Positions 1 through 8,905 of a stretch of DNA of 64,000 bases are shown here, piece by piece. The notes beneath the pieces are model-generated. The model did no database searches. It was not told where the DNA came from and saw only the letters and a program-made list of their open reading frames with translations. The first letter of the stretch is position 1. Every line of letters starts with the position of its first letter. The stretch covers positions 2,232,001 to 2,296,000 of the forward strand of contig NZ_CP035319.1 of the NCBI RefSeq assembly GCF_004328705.1, read 5' to 3'. The DNA comes from Rhodococcus sp. ABRD24 (GTDB taxonomy: Bacteria > Actinomycetota > Actinomycetes > Mycobacteriales > Mycobacteriaceae). The translations under genes and the position numbers were made by a program.

Positions 1-2815
1 AAGACCAGTCGACTTCCGGCGACGGCCGGGACGCGTGCAGTGTGCGCGGCAGCATGTCGGCCCGCATCGCAAGCACCATCTTGATCACGCCTACTACCCC
101 GGCTGCCGCCTGAGTATGCCCGAGATTGGACTTGACCGAGCCAAGCCACAGCAGCTGTTCACGATTGCGGCCGTAGGCTTCGAACAGCGCATTGGCTTCG
201 ATCGGGTCTCCGAGGCGAGTACCTGTGCCATGTGCCTCGACGGCATCGATGTCTGATGGGTGGAGCTTCGATTCGGCGAGCGCCTGCTTGATCACCTTGA
301 CCTGTGCCCGGCCGTTCGGCGCCGACAGCCCATTGCTCGCACCGTCGGAGTTGACTGCCGCCCCCCGCAGTACTGCGAGCACCGGGTGCCCGTTTCGCTG
401 GGCGTCCGAAAGCCGTTCCAGCAAAACCATTCCCGCGCCTTCGGCCATGCCGAAACCGTTGGCATCGGCCGAGAAGGCTCTACACCTTCCGTCCGGGGCC
501 AGTGAGTTCATTCGACTGAAGTCCACGAGCATTCCCGGTGTCGGCATCACCGTGACACCGCCGGCCATGGCCAGCGACGACTCCCCATTTCGCAGTGACT
601 GGCATGCCAGATGCACCGCCACCAGCGAAGAAGAGCACGCGGTGTCCACACTTATAGCCGGGCCTTCCAAGCCGAGCGTGTAGGCGATGCGCCCGGAAGC
701 GACACTCGTGGTTGTTCCGGTCATGAGATAGCCTTCGACGCCGTCGCCGCCTTCGGCCAGCCGCGGGCCGTACTCCTGAGGGATCAGGCCGACGAACACC
801 CCGGTGGGCGAGGCAGGCAACGACGTCGGCGGGATTCCCGCCCGCTCCAGGACTTCCCAGGACAGTTCCAGCATGAGCCGCTGTTGCGGGTCGACCGCCA
901 GCGCCTCCCTAGGGGACATACCGAAGAATGCCGGGTCGAATGTTGTTGCTTCCGAGAGGAATCCACCACTGCGCTGGTGGGTTGTACCCGAACGCGTCGG
1001 GTCGGGGTGGAACAGTGAGTCGAGATCCCAACCCCGATCTGTCGGCAGCTTCCCGATTGCGTCCCGCCCGTCGGACAGCAGTTCCCAGAACTGCTCGGGC
1101 GTGCTGATACCTCCCGGGAGTCGGCAGGCCATCGCGACGATCGCGATCGGTTCGCCAGGAGTGGTCTCGTTCGTTCTCGCCCGGCCATCACCGTGCATAC
1201 CGTCCGGATCGGAACCTGACGCCAGCGCCGCGGCGAGTGCCTTCGGCGTCGGCTGGTCGTAGAGGAGCGCAATATTCACTTCGCGTCCGATTGCCGCACT
1301 CACCCCTGCACGCAGCTGGGCTGCCAGCGCGGAGTCGATCCCCAGATCGCGGAAGGTGGCCTCGATATCGATATCGCGGCCTGCCAGGATCGCAGTCTCG
1401 GCTCGGACGATCGTCAGTATCTGGTCCCGCAGCAGATGGGTGGGGGCGTCCCAGTTCACAGCCCTCACAGTCGGCTCGTCTGCAGCCTCGACAGGCATGA
1501 ACTGTGGCAGCGCATCGGGTTTGGGAGTCACGTCTCGGAAAGCCGCAGTCCAGTCGACCGTCATACCGCTGGCGAACGCCTGCGCAACCGCCAGCAGGAA
1601 ACGTCTGATTCCACCCTGACCGCGCTGTAGAGTCGGAATCACTGCGGCGCTTGACTGTTCGGCGTCGAGGGTTTGCTGCAAGGCAGCAGTAAGCACCGGG
1701 TGTGGGCTCACCTCGATGAATGTGCTGGGCTCGTCGTCCAGCACGGACCGGATCGCCTCGTCGAACTGCACCGGAAGCCGGAAGCTACGGCGCCAGTAGT
1801 CGGCGTCGAGATTGCGAGTGTCCAGCAGTCCACCAGTGTGGCTGGCGTAGAAGGGTACTGCGGACCGGCCGGGAGACAGCCACGCCAGCGCGGACCGCAG
1901 GGCATCCGCAACCTCGTCCACCTGCGTCGAATGCGCTGCCATCGACACATTGATGACCCGAGCGCGCACCCCTTCGGCGGAAAGCTCCGCAACCCGGCGC
2001 TCGATTGCTTCCGGACCGCCGGTGAGCAGAATCGATTGGGGGCCGTTGACTCCCGCGAGCTCGACATCGTTCCACGCTGCGATCCGCGGAGCAATCGCAC
2101 TGCTGGACAACGACACTGCTGCCATATCTCCGTTGCCCACCAACGGGATCATCGCACGGCTCCACAACGCGGCGGCTCGTGCCGCGGACACGGTATCAAT
2201 CGCCCCGCAGACCCGCGCGCCAGCCATTTCACCGATGCTGTGACCGACAACAGCATCGGGATGAATGCCGAACGACGCCCAGAGCGCGGCAAGCGAGGAC
2301 TGCACCGCGAACAATGCGGGCTGGACGACTTCGACGCGACCCAACTGCTCGGGCGAGTCCAAGACCTCTCGCAGCGACCAGTCGGCGACGGATGCGAACT
2401 CCCGCCCACATTCATCCATCGATCGAGCGAAAACCTTTGACTCACTGATCAGTTCGGTACCCATTCCTGGCCACTGCGAGCCCTGACCCGGGAACACGAA
2501 CACCACCCGAGAGATCGGACGGGCCACCCCGCGGACCACCGAGGGGTGCGGATGTCCGTCGGCGACAGCGGCAAGGCCGTCAAGGAGCTCGGCGGTCGAC
2601 GCAGCGACTACGACGGCGCGGTGCGGGCCATCGTCTGCGCTCGCAAGTGCCGCACCCACACCTGCAATGTCGGCGCCGGTCGTGCTCTCGAGATGCGCAC
2701 GCAATTGGCGGGCGCGTGCACGCAGGTCGGAATCGTTTTCCCCGCTCAGGGGCCACGGCCGAGCAATTCGCCTATCCCGCGCCACCCGGCTATCGAAGGG
2801 TCTCGACAGCTCCAT
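1..2815 (-). CDS. eryAI: Type I modular polyketide synthase, loading module and KS1 (partial, DEBS1-like)
   Basis: Start of a modular polyketide synthase running off the left edge; 938 codons are visible. Order: an N-terminal linker; a loading acyltransferase (about residues 104-405) with GQGSQ at 110-114, active site GHSIGE and specificity motif YASH; an acyl carrier protein with phosphopantetheine serine near 495 in the motif GIDS; and a ketosynthase from about 555 with DTACSSS (Cys about 727), EAHGTGT and GHTQAAAG. An AT-ACP loading didomain is the DEBS1 arrangement that primes with propionyl-CoA. The sequence, as I recall DEBS1, matches very closely from the PWPLSG linker onwards. The ATG at 2815 follows a GGGGGAG ribosome site by about 4 nt. 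It is divergent from eryBIV, as in the erythromycin cluster. Identity as eryAI rests on similarity plus gene order; the extender modules are outside the window. Confidence 0.9.
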   Translation of the reverse strand, partial: MELSRPFDSRVARDRRIARPWPLSGENDSDLRARARQLRAHLESTTGADIAGVGAALASADDGPHRAVVVAASTAELLDGLAAVADGHPHPSVVRGVARPISRVVFVFPGQGSQWPGMGTELISESKVFARSMDECGREFASVADWSLREVLDSPEQLGRVEVVQPALFAVQSSLAALWASFGIHPDAVVGHSIGEMAGARVCGAIDTVSAARAAALWSRAMIPLVGNGDMAAVSLSSSAIAPRIAAWNDVELAGVNGPQSILLTGGPEAIERRVAELSAEGVRARVINVSMAAHSTQVDEVADALRSALAWLSPGRSAVPFYASHTGGLLDTRNLDADYWRRSFRLPVQFDEAIRSVLDDEPSTFIEVSPHPVLTAALQQTLDAEQSSAAVIPTLQRGQGGIRRFLLAVAQAFASGMTVDWTAAFRDVTPKPDALPQFMPVEAADEPTVRAVNWDAPTHLLRDQILTIVRAETAILAGRDIDIEATFRDLGIDSALAAQLRAGVSAAIGREVNIALLYDQPTPKALAAALASGSDPDGMHGDGRARTNETTPGEPIAIVAMACRLPGGISTPEQFWELLSDGRDAIGKLPTDRGWDLDSLFHPDPTRSGTTHQRSGGFLSEATTFDPAFFGMSPREALAVDPQQRLMLELSWEVLERAGIPPTSLPASPTGVFVGLIPQEYGPRLAEGGDGVEGYLMTGTTTSVASGRIAYTLGLEGPAISVDTACSSSLVAVHLACQSLRNGESSLAMAGGVTVMPTPGMLVDFSRMNSLAPDGRCRAFSADANGFGMAEGAGMVLLERLSDAQRNGHPVLAVLRGAAVNSDGASNGLSAPNGRAQVKVIKQALAESKLHPSDIDAVEAHGTGTRLGDPIEANALFEAYGRNREQLLWLGSVKSNLGHTQAAAGVVGVIKMVLAMRADMLPRTLHASRPSPEVDWS

Positions 2816-2957
2816 CCCGCTCCCCCACTCTACGTCCCCACTCGACGACCCCACTCGACGATCAAACGCAACAAGCGAAGACGATACACAGAGATTCAGA
2901 GGTTTTCGAAGGTTCGGCACCGCGAGATTTTCGGGGCTACTTGTATCGAAGAAACCG

Positions 2958-2987
2958 TTGACAAGCCCCAGTTTCATCTACTACGAT
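2958..2987 (+). promoter_or_regulatory. Candidate promoter of the deoxysugar operon
   Basis: TTGACA (2958-2963) and TACGAT (2982-2987) are 18 bp apart, a good sigma-70-type match, in the 277-bp divergent gap between the polyketide synthase and eryBIV. The start codon is about 105 nt further on. The gap is visibly more AT-rich than the genes and also holds a partial direct repeat CCCCACTCGACGA near 2836-2860. Confidence 0.45.
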
Positions 2988-3092
2988 CCGGACAAATTAC
3001 TTCCAAATTTCCGGGGGGAAATTGGTGAACTCATACGACGTCCGGCGTCCCCATCGAAAACGCGGTCAATCGCGCCGCATACGGGATATCTC

Positions 3093-4061
3093 GTGAAAAG
3101 AATCGCCAATACCCCGAGTGAATTGATCGCGGTGCTCGGGTCTTCCGGTTTCATCGGCAGCGCGGTGCTGAGGACACTCGCAGCACGGCGCAGTCGATTG
3201 CGCGCGGTATCTCGCAGCCGACCGGCAGCACTCCCACCAGGATCCGCGATCGAGCAGAGACAGATCGACCTCCTCGTGCCTGGCCAGGCGCGTGCGGCGA
3301 TAGAAGATGCGGACGTCATCGTGCACCTGGTGGCCCACGCCGCGAGCGGTTCCACCTGGCGCAGCGCCACGGCTGACCCGGAGGCCGAGCGGGTGAACGT
3401 GGGCCTGATGCGCGACCTTGTCGCCGCGATACACGATCGTCGTGTTTCCACGACGCCGGTGCTGATCTACGCGAGTACCGCTCAGGCAGCCGAACCAGCG
3501 GCGGCGAGCCGGTACGCGCAGCAGAAGCTCGAGGCCGAGCGGATCCTACGAGAGGCCTCCAACGCAGGACTCGTACGTGGGCTGACTCTGCGCTTGCCCA
3601 CGGTCTACGGTCAGCGCGATCGGTCCGACCCGGTCGGGCGCGGTGTGGTCGCCGCCGCGATCCGGCAGGCGATCTCCGGCCAGCAGTTGACGATGTGGCA
3701 CGACGGCAGTGTTCGCCGCAACCTCCTGCACGTCGAGGACGTCGCCAGTGCGTTCGCCGCCGCGCTGGAACATCGAGACGCGCTAGCCGGAGAGACCTGG
3801 ACACTCGGTGCGGATCGGTCGGAATCGATTGGAAGGATCTTCGCGGGCATTGCCGAGAGCGTGGCACGACAAGGCGGAATGCCTCCGGTGCCCGTCGTCA
3901 CCGTGCCCGCGCCCGAACATGCTCAACCCAATGACTTCCGTAGCGACGACATCGACTCCACTGCTTTCCGTACCCACACTCAGTGGCGGCCCCAGGTGCC
4001 GTTGTGGGAAGGGATTGAGCGGACGGTTGCTGCCTCGATCCCGGCAAAGGACCGCCAGTGA
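3093..4061 (+). CDS. eryBIV: NDP-4-keto-6-deoxyhexose 4-ketoreductase (EryBIV-like)
   Basis: Short-chain/extended-SDR reductase of 322 aa. The N-terminal nucleotide-binding motif is GSSGFIGS, and a YxxxK-type active site (RYAQQK) lies near residue 140. In mycarose synthesis EryBIV performs the final C-4 keto reduction of the dTDP-sugar with NADPH. The reading frame is open far upstream, but the family N-terminus (LIAVLGSSGF) begins just after the GTG at 3093, so the long upstream extension is rejected; the ribosome site there is weak. The stop overlaps the next gene's GTG by 4 nt, so translation is probably coupled. First gene of the rightward sugar operon, as in the erythromycin cluster. Confidence 0.85.
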   Translation: MKRIANTPSELIAVLGSSGFIGSAVLRTLAARRSRLRAVSRSRPAALPPGSAIEQRQIDLLVPGQARAAIEDADVIVHLVAHAASGSTWRSATADPEAERVNVGLMRDLVAAIHDRRVSTTPVLIYASTAQAAEPAAASRYAQQKLEAERILREASNAGLVRGLTLRLPTVYGQRDRSDPVGRGVVAAAIRQAISGQQLTMWHDGSVRRNLLHVEDVASAFAAALEHRDALAGETWTLGADRSESIGRIFAGIAESVARQGGMPPVPVVTVPAPEHAQPNDFRSDDIDSTAFRTHTQWRPQVPLWEGIERTVAASIPAKDRQ

Positions 4062-5305
4062 AGGTACTTCTGACGTCGTTCGCGCACCGCACGCATTTTC
4101 AGGGTCTGGTCTCGCTCGGATGGGCACTGCGCACTGCCGGGCATGACGTGCTGGTAGCCAGCCAACCCTCCCTGACCGACGCTGTGGTCGGCGCTGGCTT
4201 CACCGGGGTATCGGTCGGATCGGATCATGCGCTCTTCGACATCAGCCCGGACGCCGCTGCGCAGGTACATCGCTACACCACTGACCTGGACTTCTACCGC
4301 CGCGCCCTGGAACTGGACTCGTGGGAGTTTCTGCTGGGGATGGAGAAGGCCGTTACGCAATCGGTGTATCCGGTGATCAACAACGAGTCCTTTGTCGCAG
4401 ACTTGGTCGCCTTCGCTCGCGACTGGCGTCCGGACCTCGTGCTGTGGGAACCGTTCACCTTTGCCGGCGCCATCGCCGCCCAGGCCTGCGGCGCAGCTCA
4501 CGCGCGGGTGCTGTGGGGCAGCGACTTCAACGGCTACTTCCGTGGCCGGTTCCAGGCACAGCGTCAGCAGCGTTCGCCGGATGATCGGCCGGACCCCCTC
4601 GGTGCATGGCTCACCGAAGTCGCTGCGCCGTTCGGACTCGATTTCAGCGAAGACCTCGCGGTCGGGCAGTGGACGATAGACCAGCTGCCCTCGAATTTCC
4701 GCCTGCAAACTGGATTGCGCACCATCCCCGTGCGGTATCTTCCCTATAACGGCGCATCGCTGGTTCCATCATGGCTTGAGAAGAGCGATGGGACTCGCCG
4801 AGTTTGCCTCACTGGCGGCTTTTCGGGGCTTCCCTTCGCCGCCGAACCGGGGGAATTCTCGCGGACTCTGGATGCGCTCTCCAGATTCGACGGTGAAGTC
4901 GTCGTAACAGGACCCGTCGATGAGTCAATCTCCATGCCGGAGAACATTCGCACAGCAGATTTCGTTCCGTTGAATTTCCTGTTACAGAAATGTGTCGCAG
5001 TCATTCATCACGGCGGAGCCGGAACCTGGGCAACAGCATTACATAGTGGTGTTCCTCAGATAGCTGTTGCACACGAATGGGACTGCATGTTGCGCGGACA
5101 GCAGACCGCAGAGTTGGGTGCGGGCCTGTATCTACGCCCGGACGAAGTCGACGCCGATACGCTGCAGGCCTGCCTCAACAGAGTCGTCGATGACCCCGTG
5201 TATGCCGAGAACGCCCGGAAGCTGCGGCTGGATGCGCTGGCCGACCCAACGCCGGGAGAGATCGTCCCACAGCTCGAGGAACTGACCCGTCAGGGCGTTG
5301 GCTGA
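4058..5305 (+). CDS. eryBV: Macrolide L-mycarosyltransferase (EryBV-like glycosyltransferase)
   Basis: GT-B fold glycosyltransferase of 415 aa (GT1 family, macrolide type). The C-terminal nucleotide-sugar site carries HHGGAGTWATAL, followed by VPQIAVAHEWDCMLRG. Most GTs of this family that attach desosamine need a P450-like helper protein, but the position directly after eryBIV and before eryCVI, and the sequence (for example LFDISPDAAAQVHRYTT), match EryBV, which adds L-mycarose to the C-3 hydroxyl of erythronolide B. GTG start at 4058 within the GTGA overlap. The desosaminyl transferase EryCIII and its helper EryCII are expected on the far side of the polyketide genes, outside the window. 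Confidence 0.88.
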   Translation: MKVLLTSFAHRTHFQGLVSLGWALRTAGHDVLVASQPSLTDAVVGAGFTGVSVGSDHALFDISPDAAAQVHRYTTDLDFYRRALELDSWEFLLGMEKAVTQSVYPVINNESFVADLVAFARDWRPDLVLWEPFTFAGAIAAQACGAAHARVLWGSDFNGYFRGRFQAQRQQRSPDDRPDPLGAWLTEVAAPFGLDFSEDLAVGQWTIDQLPSNFRLQTGLRTIPVRYLPYNGASLVPSWLEKSDGTRRVCLTGGFSGLPFAAEPGEFSRTLDALSRFDGEVVVTGPVDESISMPENIRTADFVPLNFLLQKCVAVIHHGGAGTWATALHSGVPQIAVAHEWDCMLRGQQTAELGAGLYLRPDEVDADTLQACLNRVVDDPVYAENARKLRLDALADPTPGEIVPQLEELTRQGVG

Positions 5306-5352
5306 CCGGCTTCATCGACGATTCCAGACGGAAGCCGCTAGAGGGAGAGACA

Positions 5353-6066
5353 ATGTACGAAGGCACCTTCGCAGAGCTCTACGACCGGTTCTATCGTGGG
5401 CGGGGCAAGAACTATGCGGCCGAGGCCGCGGATGTCGCACGCCTGGTCCGTGAGTACCGGCCAACGGCATCGTCCCTGCTCGACGTAGCGTGCGGAACCG
5501 GAACTCACTTGCGGCACTTCGCTGACCACTTCGACGATGTGGCCGGCTTGGAGCTTTCTACATCGATGATCGAGATCTCCCGGCCGCAGCTGGGCAACAT
5601 ACCGGTGTTGCAAGGTGACATGCGCGACTTCCAACTCGATCGTGAATTCGACGCGGTAACTTGCATGTTCAGTTCGATCGGCCACATGCGCGACATCACC
5701 GAGCTGGAGCAGACACTGACCTCATTCGCGCGCCATCTAGGGCCCGGCGGCGTTGTCGTGATCGAGCCGTGGTGGTTCCCACAGACATTCCTCGACGGTT
5801 ACGTGGCTGGAGATGTAGTCCGCGATGGGGATCTGACCATTTCGCGCGTTTCACACTCCGCACGTGTCGGCGACGTGACACGGATGGAAATTCACTGGGT
5901 GGTTGCAGACCCGGAGAGCGGCGCACACCACCACGTCGAGCACTACGACATCACGCTCTTCGAGCGAAAGGAGTACGAAAGCGCCTTTGCTGCAAGCAAT
6001 CTTGCGGTCAATTACGTGGAAGGTGGGCCCTCGGGCCGAGGGCTCTTCGTGGGCATTCCTGCGTGA
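5353..6066 (+). CDS. eryCVI: dTDP-3-amino-hexose N,N-dimethyltransferase (EryCVI/DesVI-like)
   Basis: SAM-dependent class I methyltransferase of 237 aa, the usual length for DesVI/TylM1/EryCVI. Motif I is LLDVACGTGTHL at about residue 42; the post-motif acidic residue is in GLELS, and CMFSSIGHM and FVGIPA at the ends are family hallmarks. It dimethylates the 3-amino group in the last step of dTDP-D-desosamine synthesis. ATG at 5353 with GAGGGAGAGA upstream, 47 nt after eryBV, so in the same transcript. A short hairpin follows the stop. Confidence 0.92.
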   Translation: MYEGTFAELYDRFYRGRGKNYAAEAADVARLVREYRPTASSLLDVACGTGTHLRHFADHFDDVAGLELSTSMIEISRPQLGNIPVLQGDMRDFQLDREFDAVTCMFSSIGHMRDITELEQTLTSFARHLGPGGVVVIEPWWFPQTFLDGYVAGDVVRDGDLTISRVSHSARVGDVTRMEIHWVVADPESGAHHHVEHYDITLFERKEYESAFAASNLAVNYVEGGPSGRGLFVGIPA

Positions 6067-6067
6067 T

Positions 6068-6085
6068 ATCGCCTCCTGAGGCGAT
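6068..6085 (+). repeat. Short hairpin after eryCVI
   Basis: ATCGCCTC/GAGGCGAT, 8-bp arms with a 2-nt centre, two bases after the eryCVI stop. There is no T-run. It could attenuate transcription or stabilise the 3' end of the first mRNA segment; the 136-bp gap to eryBVI also holds a TATAGT element near 6121. Confidence 0.4.
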
Positions 6086-6202
6086 TGCGCCGATTATCTT
6101 ACTTTCTGGATCAGATTCTCTATAGTCATGAGCGCGGCTCTTGGCCAACAGCAGAACCCAGCAGCCGCCATGCGGCCGTCGGCAATACGGTAGGGAGGCG
6201 CA

Positions 6203-7669
6203 ATGGGGGATCACGGCGACGACTGGCCAAGTCCGGAATCTTCGCATACAGCAATGCGTTTCATTATCAGTGGATCTGTTCCTGGAACTTCCACTGCCAC
6301 AAGCGAAATCCACGATTGGCTCACGGAGAATGCTGCGACTCAACAGCTCGACGTCCAACGAGTCCCGTTCAGTGCGATGGACTCCTGGTCGTTCCAGACC
6401 GATGACGGCCGGTTGGCCCACGATTCGGGACGGTTCTTCTCGATCGAGGGCCTGCACGTAAGGACCAACTTCGGCTGGCGACGAGACTGGATCCAGCCCA
6501 TCATTGTGCAACCGGAGATCGGCTTCCTCGGCCTGATTGTCAAGGAGTTCGACGGGGTTCTGCACCTGTTGGTGCAAGCCAAGGCTGAACCGGGCAACAT
6601 CAACGCCGTCCAGCTCTCTCCGACCGTGCAGGCGACCCGGAGCAACTATACCGGTGTCCACCGAGGCTCGAAGGTGCGATTCCTGGAGTACTTCAACGGC
6701 ACGCGCCCGAAGCGGACCCTGGTCGACGTGTTGCAGTCCGAACAGGGCGCCTGGTTTCTACGCAAGCGCAACCGGAATGTGATCGTCGAAGTGTTCGACG
6801 ACCTGCCCGACCACCCGAACTTCCGCTGGCTCACTCTCCCGCAGCTGCGCGCAATGCTGCACTGCGACAACGTGGTCAACATGGATCTGCGGACGGTTCT
6901 GGCCTGCATCCCGACTGTGGTCGGGGGCAGCCAGGCCGACGAGGTACTCGCCAGCCTGCCCCGCGGATTTCCGGCGCAGTTGCTCCATTCGTTCATCGGC
7001 GGTGGCACTTCGGTCCACAACATGAACACTCTGCTGAGTTGGATCTCCGACGTTCGCACTAGGCGTGAGCTGGTGCAGCGCACCCGCCCGTTGCAAGACA
7101 TCGAGCGCAGCGGCTGGATCCGCACCGACAACGCCATCGAACACGAGGAGAAGAAGTACTTCGACGTTTTCGGTGTCACCGTGAGAACCACCGACCGCGA
7201 GGTCAACTCATGGATGCAGCCGCTACTGTCGCCGGCCAACTGCGGATTGCTGGCCCTGTTGGTCAAAGACATCGGAGGCACTTTTCATGCACTTGTGCAA
7301 TTACGTACCGAGGCGGGTGGTGTCGACGTAGCCGAGCTCGCACCGACGGTGCACTGCCAGCCGGAGAACTACGCGGGTGCCCCGGAAGAAGACCGGCCGT
7401 CGTACGTGGACTACGTGATCAACGCACCACGCAAGCAAATCCGTTACGACGGTTTCCATTCGGAGGAAGGTGGCCGCTTCTACCGCAGCGAGAACCGATA
7501 CATGCTGATTGAAGTTCCCGACGATTTCGGCGACAGCGACACCCCCGACCACCGGTGGATGACCTTCGATCAGATCACCTACCTCATCGGGCACAGCCAC
7601 TACGCCAACATTCAACTCCGGAGCCTCGTCGCAATCGCCGCGGCCGTCTACACCGGGAACATCGCATGA
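6203..7669 (+). CDS. eryBVI: NDP-4-keto-6-deoxyglucose 2,3-dehydratase (EryBVI-like)
   Basis: 488 aa, the normal size for the NDP-hexose 2,3-dehydratase family, which consists of two related halves. Both halves are visible: FFSIEGL...WIQPIIVQPEIGFLGLIV in the first and YFDVFGV...WMQPLLSPANCGLLALLV in the second, each followed by an LAPTV/LSPTV motif. The enzyme removes the C-2 hydroxyl, committing the sugar to the 2-deoxy (mycarose) branch. ATG at 6203 is 5 nt after AGGGAGG. The stop overlaps eryCIV's ATG by 4 nt. Confidence 0.9.
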   Translation: MGDHGDDWPSPESSHTAMRFIISGSVPGTSTATSEIHDWLTENAATQQLDVQRVPFSAMDSWSFQTDDGRLAHDSGRFFSIEGLHVRTNFGWRRDWIQPIIVQPEIGFLGLIVKEFDGVLHLLVQAKAEPGNINAVQLSPTVQATRSNYTGVHRGSKVRFLEYFNGTRPKRTLVDVLQSEQGAWFLRKRNRNVIVEVFDDLPDHPNFRWLTLPQLRAMLHCDNVVNMDLRTVLACIPTVVGGSQADEVLASLPRGFPAQLLHSFIGGGTSVHNMNTLLSWISDVRTRRELVQRTRPLQDIERSGWIRTDNAIEHEEKKYFDVFGVTVRTTDREVNSWMQPLLSPANCGLLALLVKDIGGTFHALVQLRTEAGGVDVAELAPTVHCQPENYAGAPEEDRPSYVDYVINAPRKQIRYDGFHSEEGGRFYRSENRYMLIEVPDDFGDSDTPDHRWMTFDQITYLIGHSHYANIQLRSLVAIAAAVYTGNIA

Positions 7670-8871
7670 AGCGAGCACTGACCGACCTGGCGATCTTCGG
7701 CGGGCCCGCGGCGTTCCTACACGATCTTTATGTGGGCAGACCCACGATCGGAGATCGGACCCGGTTCTTCGCCCGTCTGGAATGGGCGTTGAACAACAAC
7801 TGGCTCACGAACGGCGGACCACTGGTGCGCGAGTTCGAGGGCCGGGTAGCAGATTTGGCCGACGTACGTCATTGCGTCGCCACCTGCAACGCGACCGTTG
7901 CTCTCCAGCTCGTACTGCGCGCCAGTGACGTGTCTGGCGAAGTCATCATGCCATCGATGACCTTCGCTGCCACCGCGCATGCAGCGAGCTGGCTGGGACT
8001 GGAACCCGTGTTCTGCGACGTCGACCCGGAGACCGGGCTGATCGATCCGGATCATGCTGCGGCGTTGGTGAGTCCGCGTACGGGCGCCATTGTCGGAGTT
8101 CACCTCTGGGGCAGAGCCGCACCGGTCGACGCGCTTCACAAGATCGCTGCAGACAAACAGGTCAAGCTGTTCTTCGACGCCGCGCATGCCCTGGGCTGCA
8201 CGGCCGACGGCCGCGCGATAGGCGGGTTCGGCGACGCCGAGGTGTTCAGCTTTCACGCAACCAAGACCGTCACATCATTCGAGGGCGGGGCGATCGTGAC
8301 CGACGACGGGCAACTCGCCGATCGGATCCGTACCATGCACAACTTCGGGCTTTCGCCGGAGCGCGCCGTCGCCGAGATCGGCACCAACGGAAAGATGAGC
8401 GAGAGCGCCGCAGCAATGGGACTCACCTCGCTTGACGCCTTCGCCGAGACCCGAGACCTCAACCGCACCAATCACGCGCTCTACTCCGCCGAGCTCCGCG
8501 GCCTCCGCGGTATCAGCGTGCACCAATTCGATGCCCGAGAGCGGAACAACTACCAGTACGTGATTGTCTCGGTAGACAAGACCGCCACTGGCATCGACCG
8601 AGATCAAATGCAAGCAATCCTCCGGGCGGAGAAGGTGATTGCGCAGCCATACTTCTCACCCGGGTGCCATCAGATGCCGCCGTACCGGCGCGATCCGCCG
8701 GTACGGCTGGCGCACACCGAGTACCTCTCCGAACAGGTGCTCGCATTGCCTACCGGCCCCGCAGTGTCCAGTGAAGACATCCGGCGAGTGTGCGACATCG
8801 TCCGGATCGCGGTCACCAATGGAGAGCTGATCAACGCGCAATGGGACCAGAGAATGTGCAGAAGTTCGTGA
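7666..8871 (+). CDS. eryCIV: dTDP-4-amino-4,6-dideoxyglucose aminotransferase (EryCIV/DesI-like)
   Basis: PLP-dependent DegT/DnrJ/EryC1-family sugar aminotransferase of 401 aa. The Schiff-base lysine is K200 in SFHATK; the cofactor-contact aspartate is in FFDAAHALG (about 171). It transaminates C-4 of the 4-keto sugar, giving the substrate for the radical SAM deaminase encoded next. This pair carries out the C-4 deoxygenation of desosamine. The sequence is nearly colinear with S. erythraea EryCIV through its C-terminus. Start ATG lies within the eryBVI stop (ATGA). Confidence 0.92.
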   Translation: MKRALTDLAIFGGPAAFLHDLYVGRPTIGDRTRFFARLEWALNNNWLTNGGPLVREFEGRVADLADVRHCVATCNATVALQLVLRASDVSGEVIMPSMTFAATAHAASWLGLEPVFCDVDPETGLIDPDHAAALVSPRTGAIVGVHLWGRAAPVDALHKIAADKQVKLFFDAAHALGCTADGRAIGGFGDAEVFSFHATKTVTSFEGGAIVTDDGQLADRIRTMHNFGLSPERAVAEIGTNGKMSESAAAMGLTSLDAFAETRDLNRTNHALYSAELRGLRGISVHQFDARERNNYQYVIVSVDKTATGIDRDQMQAILRAEKVIAQPYFSPGCHQMPPYRRDPPVRLAHTEYLSEQVLALPTGPAVSSEDIRRVCDIVRIAVTNGELINAQWDQRMCRSS

Positions 8872-8905
8872 CCACTTGCACCATGCCAGGAGGTTTGCAC
8901 TCACG

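Noticed and set aside
2667..3092. Upstream open extension of eryBIV to a 464-codon frame
   Set aside because: The added residues have no family similarity, run through the AT-rich divergent promoter, and the real N-terminus begins at GTG 3093.
4058..5305. Desosaminyltransferase (EryCIII/DesVII) identity for the glycosyltransferase
   Set aside because: Gene position between eryBIV and eryCVI and the sequence details fit the mycarosyl enzyme EryBV; no helper P450-like gene is next to it.
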